Assembly (NCBI GenBank): GCA_947044365.1
Contig: OX345636.1
Span: 5,538,001 to 5,602,000, forward strand
Source: Petrosia ficiformis
Lineage: Eukaryota > Porifera > Demospongiae > Haplosclerida > Petrosiidae
Direction: 5' to 3'
Length of the DNA stretch: 64,000 nucleotides
A program made the position numbers and the translations under genes. The notes below the pieces were generated by a model. That model was not told where the DNA came from and searched no databases. It saw only the letters and a program-made list of their open reading frames with translations. This document shows, in pieces, positions 55,701-64,000 of the stretch (position 1 is the first letter of the stretch; each line of letters begins with the position of its first letter).

Positions 55701-56887
55701 TTGTGTGAGTCAAAGTGACAATAAATAAAACAAATCACTTATTTAGAGCAATGCCAACTCAATTATGAATGTGAATACAAAGACAGTTTCAGAGTACAAC
55801 CTTTAACAATGATACTATCTAGAACGTGATGTGGTGTAATGACAGTTACAGATAATATGCGACCAGCTCTGACAAAACCAGGCTTATGATTTAAAATTTC
55901 AAATATGATTTTTTGTTTTTACATCAATAGAGCTTTACATTAGTTTAGAATTGGTATATTATACTTCACGATACAGACAAAGCCATAACAAACCAGCGAA
56001 TAAATTTTCAAGGTCATTAATTTTTCATTTTGAGAAAAAAACACAATAAAATAATTTTTGGGGTCCATAATTCAATTCCATGAATTTGATTTACTAAAAC
56101 CTAGCAAAGCACATAGAGAAGATATGGTAAGACATTGGTGAAGCTTTGTTATGTAGTAACAAGTGTATAGAAAAAAAAGTATCCCTATGACTGCTTTGTG
56201 GTATCCAGCATTCAGTAATCATGGCTGAAGCTCTACAGAGTAGCAGAAAGAAAGCTGTAGCTTTACTAGCTTATGTAGAAGCTGGAACTAATAGCTGGCT
56301 ATTCTTCCTGAAATAAGTTCTAGAAGGTCCTTAAAAGGTAAGGAGAGTAGATAATCGAAATAATAAAGGCTGTTGTGTTTCAGGCATGATAAAGTCAGAG
56401 CTTGAGAGCGCGTTCCATTACGCGCCACGCCCATTAATTGACCGAGCCCCCCCCCCCCCCCCGAATGACGTAACTTCCTTAACTACGTATACAACGCATA
56501 CTCGCGTAAGTGAAACAAGAATATATATAATTATAAACATACATCGAACCCGTGGGAAAGCAATCATCATAGGGATGGCCCTACGGGCCATAAATGTATA
56601 ACGATGATCTCCTAGGGAGCTCATAACAACGTATTTTGTATTTTAAAATTACATTTTAATCCATAAGCCTGGTTTCTATAATTGTATAATTCTAAGAATT
56701 ACGGATAATATTCTAACCTGTTCATAGGAGGTGAAGGAAGATGCGAGTATTGTCTGCGTACCCATATTAGATATCCAGTAATCAATAGCACTAATACTGA
56801 TATTGTAAACATAATAACAAGTACACATGATAGTAGAACATTATATAAAGGAATATAGTCTACTATCCCCTCAAACAAGGAGTCCAT
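40768..56887 (-). CDS. Cytochrome P450 (CYP46-like), copy A, with one frameshift
   Basis: Fifteen exons (minus): 56887-56718, 55591-55496, 54178-54090, 51402-51329, 50228-50142, 48742-48604, 45294-45145, 43857-43707, 43632-43570, 43508-43436, 42803-42719, 42622-42509, 42427-42339, 41745-41676, 40914-40768. They give ~531 residues. The N-terminus is a hydrophobic membrane anchor (LLSCVLVIMFTISVLVLLIT), placing it in the ER. Motifs: I-helix FFIAGQKTTSN, K-helix EAIR, FDPDRF, heme loop FGAGHRSCIG. Similarity to sterol-type CYP46 is judged from the J/K-helix style (IDDVLGDRITIT). An upstream in-frame ATG at 56953 is possible. Exon 3 has one extra G at about 54119-54121 (CCTTGGGATT), shifting the frame between HFFSRPW and the expected continuation. 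The I-helix has Lys where an acidic residue is usual. Both suggest a decaying gene, or an assembly error in exon 3. Confidence 0.85.
41276..41660. mobile_element. MITE in P450 intron 14
   Basis: Ends GGATCGCTAATTTTTAGTTT and (reversed) GGAATCGTTGATTTCTAGTT, both running into TCTCATC. A related half lies at 44160-44400 and an end at 55240-55290. It is not present in the corresponding intron of copy B. Confidence 0.7.
46077..46585 (+). mobile_element. pogo/Tigger-like deletion derivative
   Basis: Ends CCTTAAGGACACGTTTAAAA and (reversed) CCCTTAAAGACAAGTTTAAA, with TA at both flanks. The plus strand keeps the last ~65 codons of a DDE transposase: LHTQWLVNMYNFFSTERGR, then ISKGWKKAEISGLLDG and LPPEDPFEYITD, stop TAA at ~46418. 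The G-W-K-K-A-E-I segment resembles the C-terminal end of pogo-type transposases. The catalytic core is absent. Confidence 0.75.
46756..47310. repeat. Stem-loop repeat with (CATT)n and internal duplication
   Basis: GGGCTCGCCGCGCCTATGCG then TGGGCGAGTC forms a GC-rich hairpin followed by (CATT)n. A ~90 bp block (AAAGACTTCATAGAGTAGAG ... GTTTTAGCAAGTTAT) occurs at 46873 and again at 47166. The overall design matches the repeats at 7608 and 38431, but the sequence differs. Confidence 0.75.
49095..49120 (+). repeat. G17-TT-G7 homopolymer tract
   Basis: An uninterrupted run of 17 G, then TT, then 7 G within P450 intron 5. It has quadruplex-forming potential and is a likely site of sequencing error. 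Confidence 0.9.
51424..51775. mobile_element. Diverged copy of the TCCCTAT family
   Basis: ATCCCTATGATTGTTTAGTG at the left end, AGAACTTTAGGGATATATTT inside and ACTTCCTACGTATACAATGC near the right; same order as 56173-56590. Located just upstream of P450 exon 4 in intron 3. Confidence 0.65.
51974..52393. mobile_element. Intact CACTGCAAAA MITE
   Basis: 420 bp with ends CACTGCAAAAATAAAATTGT and (reversed) CACTGCAAAATAGAATTCTT. It provides the uninterrupted reference for 45496-47921. Confidence 0.75.
52945..53110. mobile_element. Foldback arm, second copy
   Basis: AAAAACATTTTCAATAAAAA, GATGTCAAAACCCAAAA and CCATATAACCCTACATAAG match the left arm of 23958-24248. The opposite partial arm (CTATGTAGGGTTATATGG) is at ~54045, so the two may be the ends of one element holding 53320-53917 as an insert. 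Confidence 0.7.
53320..53917. mobile_element. GC-richer 598-bp element with TTAT target duplication
   Basis: Ends CCCTTAGAGCACTGA and its exact reverse complement TCAGTGCTCTAAGGG, flanked by TTAT on both sides (53316-53319, 53918-53921). The interior is clearly richer in G+C than its surroundings and has short minus-strand open frames (VGVAGPNMQWGHFVSPSSSQ) of unknown nature. Near the right end there is a TCACATATATGTGA palindrome. Confidence 0.8.
54430..54825. repeat. Inverted copy of the 24831-25577 MITE interior
   Basis: TGACTTTTCAAATATCTGTG, TACAAATTCATGTACATGTA and CAATTGCATTGAAACTCCTG are reverse complements of blocks in 24850-25450. Ends where the next CACTG-type MITE begins. Confidence 0.65.
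54822..55212. mobile_element. CACTGCAG-ended MITE
   Basis: Right end (reversed) CACTGCAGAAATAAAATTGT and left TTACAAAAATTAAATTGTGG are followed on both sides by AAAATAAC. The interior blocks TGTAAGGAATAGCATAA and TAAATCCTTGCAACTGTACT are shared with 45842-46735. Confidence 0.65.
56173..56590. mobile_element. TCCCTAT-family MITE in P450 intron 1
   Basis: ATCCCTATGACTGCTTTGTG to AAGCAATCATCATAGGGATG. The interior contains C16 (56447-56462) after GACCGAG. The right edge is a GGCCCTACGGGCC palindrome, also present at 60449-60467. Confidence 0.75.
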
Positions 56888-56968
56888 TATAATGGACAGG
56901 AACACAACACAAAACAGGAAGTGGTAATTAGACTTCCTGTTGGTAATGCACAATTACAACACACAAGG

Positions 56969-57364
56969 TAGGGCGGGGTAACTTGGATCGTGCGGGGCAA
57001 CATGGAACAAACGTTTTCTTTGCCTGCTTACTACAGTAAAGAAGGTATCTGAACATTTTGGTGAGGTTTAGTTTGAAGGTAAGTTTGTGTACCTCCTAAC
57101 TCCAGTCTTTCAGGGGTGTGTTGCAAGTGTTTCTTTCTCTATATTCAACAATATTACACAAATAAATTCATTGATAGTCATTGCATTTTCAAAATCGCTC
57201 TGAGTGTGCTTCTATAGTGTGCATTTGTTTCCTTACACTTATTTCGACAATCTGAAACTATCCAGAACAGCTATAGTCCAGCCCCTCCCTCGAATGTAAG
57301 TATGTAATGTACGTTTACGTTTATTTCCAGCATTACGCGAATTGTTCCAACTTACCCCGCCTAC
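56969..57364. mobile_element. MITE immediately upstream of P450 copy A
   Basis: Ends GTAGGGCGGGGTAACTTGGA and (reversed) GTAGGCGGGGTAAGTTGGAA, ~395 bp, no coding capacity. The proximal end is ~80 bp from the start codon, so it likely lies in the promoter or 5' UTR. Confidence 0.7.
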
Positions 57365-59209
57365 CAATTTTCATCTTCCTGTCATTTGTCTTCTCATACG
57401 TTAACTATAAAGAAGCGAACGCGGTGGGTTTCACTTGCTGTATTTGGAGATAGGTGGACCTCTTACTCCAACATAGTTTTGGCAGTCCATGGTGATTCTT
57501 TCAAACAACAGGTACGAAAAACTAAATTTTGTTCCAAGATACTCCGCCTTACCTTTAACAGGAAGTGAGTTGTGCCGCCCATATAAAATAATAATATTAG
57601 GCGCTATAATATAATAGCTTCCTGCCGTTTGGTATGAAAGGACAGCTACTGCACGGTGAGTTTAGTTATAGCTAAGTTACTAGACATGTGATTTTTTTTT
57701 AATTTATGAAGCTAGAAACAAACGCATCAACTCCACATAAACAAATCAATTATAATTATTGTAGGGGTTTGTAGTGATTAAGCATTCCTTATGATGTATA
57801 CTGTATTGTGCTACTGAGTTCAATGGCAATCTGGAAGAAGTAGGGCGGCAGAACCTTAGTTTGAGAGCAGCTTAGCTATGGTATACCTTAATTAATTGAT
57901 CAACAGTTTGGTAGGAGGACAGCAAAAGAGGAAAAGATAGCTGGCAGAGGAGAGAAAAGAGCAAAAGTGGAGGAAGAAGAAAAAGAAAAAAAGGGGGGTG
58001 GATGAGAGAAGGAGGAGAGCAAGAATACCAAGAATGGGGCAACAAACAGATGATGGGGTGAAAGATTAAACCAGATCAGATCTGGTTGGTGATACCAGTG
58101 ATTTTTACTTGACCTGAAAGATTGGTAATTTGGTACTGCAGACTTGCTAGGCTGCTAACCAGGTACTGTGGACCTGTCTATAGAGCGTTCATATGTATCA
58201 GACCTCATTATTACTTAGTTACCCCCTATTTAATTATACATAACTGTGGTTAATTAGAACATAGTACAGTTAGCACCCTTGCATGTTGGGTACACTGGAC
58301 CATGCTGCTTAGTACATGTTACACTACTCTTGGTAACTGTGGAGAGACACTGACATTCAGGTTATTTTAGGCCTCACTGTGCATATAATTATTGTGGAAG
58401 GTGTAATAAGGTGGTGATAGCTTACATGATACTAATGAGGAAGACATTCCAGAAGTATAGAAGATAAACCTTAACCCTATGGTAATGGAATAGATATTCT
58501 GAGATCAGACACACTGGGAAGCACTCAGAAATTCTGTAGACAACATAGAAATCTCCAAACTTACTGATTTTATGATATTTAGGGTGGCTACCATATAGTA
58601 ATGAATATTCATACAGCTCAGCATGTGGTAGTTGTGAGCATGCTGAGCTGTGTTCACTCAATTTGAAATTGGTTAGTACTCAATTCATAACATAGCTTAT
58701 TATTCACACTAACAAAAGTAGAATATTGGAGTCTTGTCCATCATCACACAAGCAACTATACCACCATCACTTCCACTCCAACACCACTACTACTTCTCTC
58801 CCGATGGATGCAATCTTAATTGGGGATAATTAGGTCTGGTTTGGTGTTGTTTGTAGCCACGCACACCTATTACATAAAGTGGCTGCATTCGTTTGACTAG
58901 GCTCTCTTGAACTGCAAAGGCCAGGGGGGTATGCATGCTCAACCGCCCCCCCCCCCCCCCAAAAACACACAGAAGAAATCTATAAAGAAATGCCATAGAG
59001 ATCAGGGCCACCAACTCCATGCCACAGCACAAGAAATGTTCAATTGTCCAGGTAGCCTACATTAGTGCTATTGTTATTATGGGTAGTAGGTTACGTCTCC
59101 CAGTTTTTTAATAGAAGATTTAATTGATCATACGCTCATTAGTAAGCTTCGTGCATTGAAATCAGCGACCCCTTCCCTCTATAATATGTCAGTTCACATA
59201 TGATATTTT
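57365..59209. other. Intergenic region between P450 copies
   Basis: No gene supported. Contains a strongly purine-rich stretch (57915-58030, GGAGGAAGAAGAAAAAG), a hairpin ACAGCTCAGCATG ... CATGCTGAGCTGT (58614-58652) and a C15 run (58946-58960). Confidence 0.6.
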
Positions 59210-59646
59210 TAAATGAGTATAAAAGAACAAAATCACTAATATTGTTTAGTAATTATTAGCTATAGTTTTGTTATATATGCTTCTGCTTCATACCGAAGGC
59301 AAATATATTGCAATTTACTCTATATAATACATGTACATCATTATAGTATTAGAATTTTAAATTTAAGATATATGGTATATATCTGAACCACTGTACTGTT
59401 AGAAAACAAATTCTGTTCATTACATTAAAACAAGTGTATATGGAGAAAAAAATTATCCCTATGATTGCTTTATGGTGTCCGGCATTCTGACTTTATCATG
59501 CCTGAAACACAACAGCCTATTATAGTTATTATTTTGATTATCTACTCTCTTTACCTTTTAAACAATCTTGTAGAACTTTAGGAATGTATTTCAGGTAGAA
59601 TAGCTAGCTAGTAGTTCCAGTTTCTAATTCTATGTAAGCTACAAGC

Positions 59647-60266
59647 TAGTCTCGCGTAGACAGACCTCCGCGGAAAAGACGGGAGGGTCTGGGGACACTA
59701 GCATACCATCGTTTGTACTAGAGGAATTTAATTAGTCCATAAAATTATTATGAATATACTTATTTCACCACGTTGTGAAAACATTAAAACATTTCCACGT
59801 GGGTGCACTTGTATAAATATTACTCATGTTTTGTCTTGGTTGTGGGGATGATCTGAGCGGCAAAGAGAGTGATAGAAGGAATCTTAAAAGTTCTCAAGAT
59901 GTTTTCCTTCTTTGGAAAGCCTTTGTTGACCGTCTATCAGTTGATTCATTATCAATCAATATAGACAGTTATGGTGAAATGATGTGCAGAAAATGTTATT
60001 ATGTTTATAAAAGATTTCTATTACAGACATTTGTAGATCCTTCAACTTGGAATAGCCAAGCATAATAGCTGCTTCTGATGCTGCTTTCTCGACATCTCGA
60101 ACCTCCATACTCTTCAACTGACAAATTAACATTCCACGTAATCACGTGACAGCCTGCCTGCGATCTGATTGGGCTGCAACTATAGTTGCAGCGAGTACAA
60201 ACGATGGTATGCTAGTGTCCCCAGACCCTCCCGTCTTTTCCGCGGAGGTCTGGCTACGCGAGACTA
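59647..60266 (+). mobile_element. Short transposon with 9-bp TSD and zinc-finger ORF
   Basis: ~73 bp inverted ends, TAGTCTCGCGTAGACAGACC and (reversed) TAGTCTCGCGTAGCCAGACC, are flanked by perfect 9-bp duplications GCTACAAGC (59638-59646, 60267-60275). The first bases match the termini of 14951-15857. It carries one intact ORF (59826-60065). Confidence 0.9.
59826..60065 (+). CDS. CxxC...CxxC zinc-finger protein of the short transposon
   Basis: A 79-residue ORF. MFCLGCGDDLSGKESDRRNL provides the first CxxC and the R-R-N-L motif also present in the DUF6589 gene's first exon (KRRNL). MCRKCYYVYKR provides the second CxxC. The spacing matches the N-terminal finger of the protein at 13832. It looks like the first exon of a transposon gene retained in a deletion derivative, ending at a stop shortly after the finger. 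It may bind the element's own ends, but this is inference. Confidence 0.65.
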   Translation: MFCLGCGDDLSGKESDRRNLKSSQDVFLLWKAFVDRLSVDSLSINIDSYGEMMCRKCYYVYKRFLLQTFVDPSTWNSQA

Positions 60267-60524
60267 GCTACAAGCCTAGAGGCAGCTTTCTTTTGCTGAG
60301 TTCGAGCGCGCGTTCTATTACGCGCCACGCCCATTAATTGACCGAGCCCCCCGGGAATGACGCAACTTCCTTAACTACCTATACAACGCAAGTGGACACA
60401 AGAAAATATAGAATATATAGTTCGAACCCGTGGGAAAGCAATCATAGGGATGGCCCTACGGGCCATAAAAAATTAATAATAGAGTAATAATAATTATTAT
60501 CATTATTTATCTTATATTGTTTAG

Positions 60525-62765
60525 TCACTGAAATTCTCTCAGTTGTAGTTTACAGAGTACACTATCTTGTGGTTGCATTGTGGTTCTGACTACAGGTACA
60601 ATTTCATAATCATCAGGAAGTGTAATTGTGAATGATTGGAACAACCTCGCAAGTACTAACTTTGCCTCCATCTATAGACAGAGACATGTAAACAATAGTA
60701 GTATATGAATGAATGAATATTGTCAAAACAAAGGTAAATAGCAGGCTATTTTGACTAACAACACAAATGAGAGTAAAATTTATGAGTAGTCAATTGGCCA
60801 GGAATAATTATACTCAATTCTGTTTAGCATTACAGCTATGACTGTAATGCCCAGCTGAGAAATTTATAATACACGAAAAAAGATAAATGGTAATGAAGGA
60901 ATGAATACTCAACAATATGAGTTTGAAAGGCGAATGACCTTCATTGAATGAAAGATGGGAGTTATAATTGTTGGACATTAATAAATGATATCTAACTCAC
61001 TATAGCAAACTGTTTTCCAATACATGAACGATGTCCAGCTCCAAATGCAGAGAATACTAATGAACTTGGTCTGCATGTGTAGTAAACAATATGATGAAAC
61101 TAAAATATCAAAAATTCTTGCAGAGGTCTGTCACTCAGCAATGATATCAAATTACAAATTCTCAAATTATGATATTATACATATTTAGTGTTATTCTAGT
61201 ATGACAATAATGATCACGTTTAGTTAAAGTATGACCAGTTTCTAAAATGTTTGGTTCAGTTATAGTTTAGTTAACTAATTTAATATTAGGCTTGCTAAAA
61301 GGGTTTTTTTTTTAGTTAGCTACGTAACTAGAAAATCTGAAATTCCCATTATTGGCCATTTTTCGTTTTAGTTAGTTATAGTTATTACAGTAGACCTGTA
61401 ATTTAGTTATAGCTAACTGAAACAACACTAATAAAAACTGACTTGAATTTTTAACAAATAACATTATTATGAATATAATAATATCTTTACGCATGGGTAA
61501 ATGGTATTTGTAGCTCAAATGTAACTATAGATTTAGAACTATTGTCCTGTCTCTACTCACAACTTCTTTCCAGTTTCAAATCTATCAGGATCAAATGTTT
61601 TAGGATCACTAAAATACTTTGGCATCTGACAGTAACAGGATGTGAAATACTAAACAAAACAGAAAGCAGTAATATTGACTTTTCTAAACTTTCTAGCCTC
61701 TATGTTAAAAAATAAAACCAGTCTACTTACACTGACGAGTGTATTTCCTGGTATATAATGTCCACATAAAGTTATTCCTTCTCTAGGTGTTTGTTTTGAT
61801 AAACCAACAACAGGTGGGTACATACGAATGGCCTCCATCAAAACCTAGTATAGAAAAAATATGTAACCAGCTGTCGTCCTTCTACAACAAAATACATCAT
61901 GTCAATGAATTATATTTTTTAAGAATTTCATAATTATGTTGATGATCTCTAAACCTGTTCTGTATATTTTAGATTATCCAGGTCATCAGCAGTTATTGTA
62001 ATGCTATCACCAAGAACATCATCAATCTCATCAAGAAGCCTATGTATAAATATGGAAGATTGAAATAGAGCAATGAAAGTGTTTGAATAAATGTCTGTAT
62101 GGTTGGTTATACATGTAGATACTATTCCACTTTAATTGCATGTACTAATTTTAGTGGTTTTAGCGACTAAGATATTAATCGCATACACGACATTTCATGA
62201 TCATTAATTCTTATTAGGCATATTAGGCTTGGCTCAGAAATTCACTAAAATTAATGCATGCTAAATCTGAGCATCAAAAAAGAGCTATATTTAATGGACA
62301 CAATTAACAGTAAGATTAATGTAGACATGCACACACACACACACGTGATAATACCTTGATAACACATTTCGATGTTGCAGAATTAATATCACTGCAAAAG
62401 CTAATGCATTGCCAGTTGTTTCTTGACCTGATAACAGAACATTATATTATGACATAACATTGAAATGTATTTAGAATTACCAGCGATAAAGAAAATAACA
62501 AAGTCATCCACTAATACTTCAATATCAACTTTCTCTTCATTTTCTGAATGTTTAAAACGATTATTATGATAACAATTGTATTAATTATTCCCATAGAATT
62601 GTGTTATTCCTTACGTGCCATTCTTAGTATACATGTTAGTATATCATTAGGTAGAGTATCTCCTTTCTCAAGAGATTCAATCCTCTTTTTAATACAATCC
62701 TTTCCAATTCTACGAAGAGCTCTGATACACTCGGAGTATTTTTGAGATTTAAATGGATGAAGATA
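60525..62765 (-). CDS. Cytochrome P450, copy B, 3' half (exons 8-15)
   Basis: Exons homologous to exons 8-15 of copy A: 62765-62615, 62543-62481, 62427-62355, 62039-61955, 61844-61731, 61649-61561, 61070-61001, 60671-60525. Each has the same length and phase as its counterpart. Motifs: I-helix AGQETTGN (the usual acidic residue is present, unlike copy A), EAIR, FDPDRF, FGAGHRSCIG, C-terminus KLQLREFQ with TGA at 60525-60527. No frameshift is seen. The introns are also alignable with copy A, so the duplication is recent. Exon 7 would be expected about 1.3 kb further on, at or beyond the window end, so completeness cannot be judged. Confidence 0.85.
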
Positions 62766-62984
62766 CTGTTTGGGAAGTAAATAGTAAAACTGTAAGTTAC
62801 AGCCAGAAGCAACATAGATTACAACAAATTTTAGCCATGATGAAGTCAGTAGAGTAGGGCTAAACTAATTATAACAATTATTACAAATGTTGTGCCTTTA
62901 TTAGTATAGATAACAAACATGTGTAAATGTATGTGAAAATGTATAGGTTCTTATACCAAGGTAAACTCAAGTCAATTTGGAACT

Positions 62985-63165
62985 AATAGCTAGCTATTCT
63001 ACCTGAAATATATTCCAAAGTTCTCCAAGGTCCTTTAAAAGGTAAGGAGAGTAGATAATTAAAATGATAACTATAATAGGCTGTTATGTTTCAGGCATGA
63101 TAAAGTCAGCCATGATTACTGAATGCTGAACACCACAAAGCAGTCATAGGGATACCTTTTTTCTC
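62985..63165. mobile_element. Partial TCCCTAT-family MITE
   Basis: GGAACTAATAGCTAGCTATT through CATGATTACTGAATGCTGAA to GCAGTCATAGGGATACC; half of the element seen at 56173-56590. Confidence 0.65.
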
Positions 63166-63261
63166 CATATATTTTGTTACATCAAACAGTTATCTTCTGT
63201 AAAACATAACAGGTTGGATAGTTAACACTGATTATGTAATAGTTATAACACATTTTACTGT

Positions 63262-63382
63262 TTTAATGTAGCACGAGGGTGGGTCAATAAAAGTTGAGTT
63301 GACATAATATATACACGAGCCAAAGGCGAGTGTGTTATGTAAATGAAACCTTTATTGACCGCCCAAGTGCTACATTGAAACA
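63262..63382. repeat. Palindrome with CGAG tip
   Basis: Arms AATGTAGCACGAGGGTGGGT and (reversed) AATGTAGCACTTGGGCGGTC, then shared TCAATAAA and TTATGTC/ACATAA blocks, closing on ACGAGCCAAAGGCGAG. Non-coding. Confidence 0.75.
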
Positions 63383-63864
63383 CAAGATGTACTGTCAAGT
63401 GTATCATAAGTGATTTATTGATGATCTGGTGAACTACCACTGTCAGCTTCGTTAGTAGACAGACACTTCACATATACTGGTTTCATTCATTGTATTTTTA
63501 AAAAGAGCATCATATATTACTTGTATGTATTGTAAAGCAAATTCCAATTGGTGGTAAGAGTAAACTTGTATACTTTATGGCAAACCCTACATCTTGCTAA
63601 ACATTTGGAGTGAGTAGTTGGTCAGGTTTCAGGAAGTTCAAATAACTCCTGGTAGTTGACACGGACCTTGACGCCTCCATCGTATTCAGTTGTTTCTTCT
63701 AGTATTGTTAATACATAATAAATAAACATGAAGTGCCATGACAAACTGTCATACAGGGAGAGCGTCCCTATCATGGCAGCACTAGTGTCAAAGGGAATTC
63801 ACTATATAGTCACCACCAAGGAATGTGGTGATTGAAGGCAGACTGATTATATAACAAGAATTAT

Positions 63865-64000
63865 AAAAAAATATTTTTCAATGAAAATGAAATATGTAGG
63901 GACGTCAAAACCCAAAAAGCATGCAAACAAGATCAGGCAACTAACATAGGACCCAAAATTAAACAAACCACTTCAATATAATCCTACATAATACAGTTCT
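63865..64000. mobile_element. Foldback arm, truncated by window end
   Basis: GGGACGTCAAAACCCAAAAA and TATAATCCTACATAATACAG match the left arm of 23958-24248. The loop and second arm would follow beyond the window. Confidence 0.7.

Larger units (their letters stand above)
59452..60467. mobile_element. TCCCTAT-family MITE with a nested insertion
   Basis: Left portion ATCCCTATGATTGCTTTATG ... AGTTCCAGTTTCTAATTC; right portion GCGCGTTCTATTACGCGCCA ... GCAATCATAGGGATGG. The two halves are separated by 59647-60266. The corresponding place downstream of P450 copy A (~40720) lacks the whole insertion, so it came after the gene duplication. Confidence 0.8.

Noticed and set aside
57386..57568. 60-codon ORF downstream of the MITE near the P450 start
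   Set aside because: No family motif, no splice or repeat support; length expected by chance.
58790..59032. 80-codon minus-strand ORF across the C15 run
   Set aside because: The frame passes through a homopolymer that encodes polyglycine; no recognisable domain.

Overview
The window looks like nuclear DNA from a demosponge, close to the Amphimedon queenslandica type. The support is AT-rich sequence, many GT-AG introns of about 45-60 bp between intact exons, a Kelch/coiled-coil/ZU5/Death receptor-like protein of a kind expanded in sponges, and a dense load of DNA transposons. The species is an inference. No bacterial operons, CRISPR arrays, rRNA or tRNA genes were recognised.

Layout. 1-6760: an exon for a THAP zinc finger (minus strand, two in-frame stops). 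Beside it is a divergent, decayed multi-exon gene (plus) with an MULE-like DDE transposase and, further downstream, a Ulp1/SENP-type cysteine protease domain. It ends next to three tandem copies of a ~165 bp inverted-repeat unit. 7600-8540: interspersed repeats, including a piece also found inverted at ~31.1-31.6 kb. 8545-13924: a ~5.4 kb DNA transposon with matching terminal inverted repeats. It carries a broken RecQ-like helicase (plus) and a multi-exon DUF6589-type gene with an N-terminal CxxC zinc finger (minus); a hAT fragment is inserted in it. 14715-30141: the main host gene, 23 exons in perfect phase, about 1255 residues: six Kelch blades, coiled coil, ZU5, a run of tandemly duplicated acidic exons, a possible UPA-like region and a C-terminal Death domain. 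Its first intron holds a RecQ-helicase transposon remnant with a 9-bp target duplication. Its 7.6 kb intron 5 holds MITEs, foldbacks and a decayed Crypton. 30640-32890: a second decayed Crypton (minus). 32892-38077: a young Ty3/Gypsy-type LTR retrotransposon with integrase upstream of reverse transcriptase, interrupted by one TAG.

40768-56887: a 15-exon cytochrome P450 gene (minus, CYP46-like) with an N-terminal membrane anchor, I-helix, ExxR, PERF and heme motifs. It has one apparent frameshift and a Lys in place of the usual I-helix acidic residue. Its introns are packed with nested MITEs. 59210-64000: a tandem paralogous copy of the 3' half of that gene (exons 8-15, intact motifs). Its downstream flank was invaded after duplication by a MITE, which was itself invaded by a short zinc-finger-encoding relative of the RecQ/DUF6589 transposons. 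The 5' exons of this copy should lie beyond the window.

Functionally, only two loci look like host genes: the Kelch-ZU5-Death gene, probably intracellular signalling or innate immunity by domain logic, and the P450 pair, membrane-bound monooxygenases. Everything else is best read as mobile DNA in several layers of nesting. All exon boundaries were derived by eye from splice consensus and reading phase and may be off by a base or two in places.
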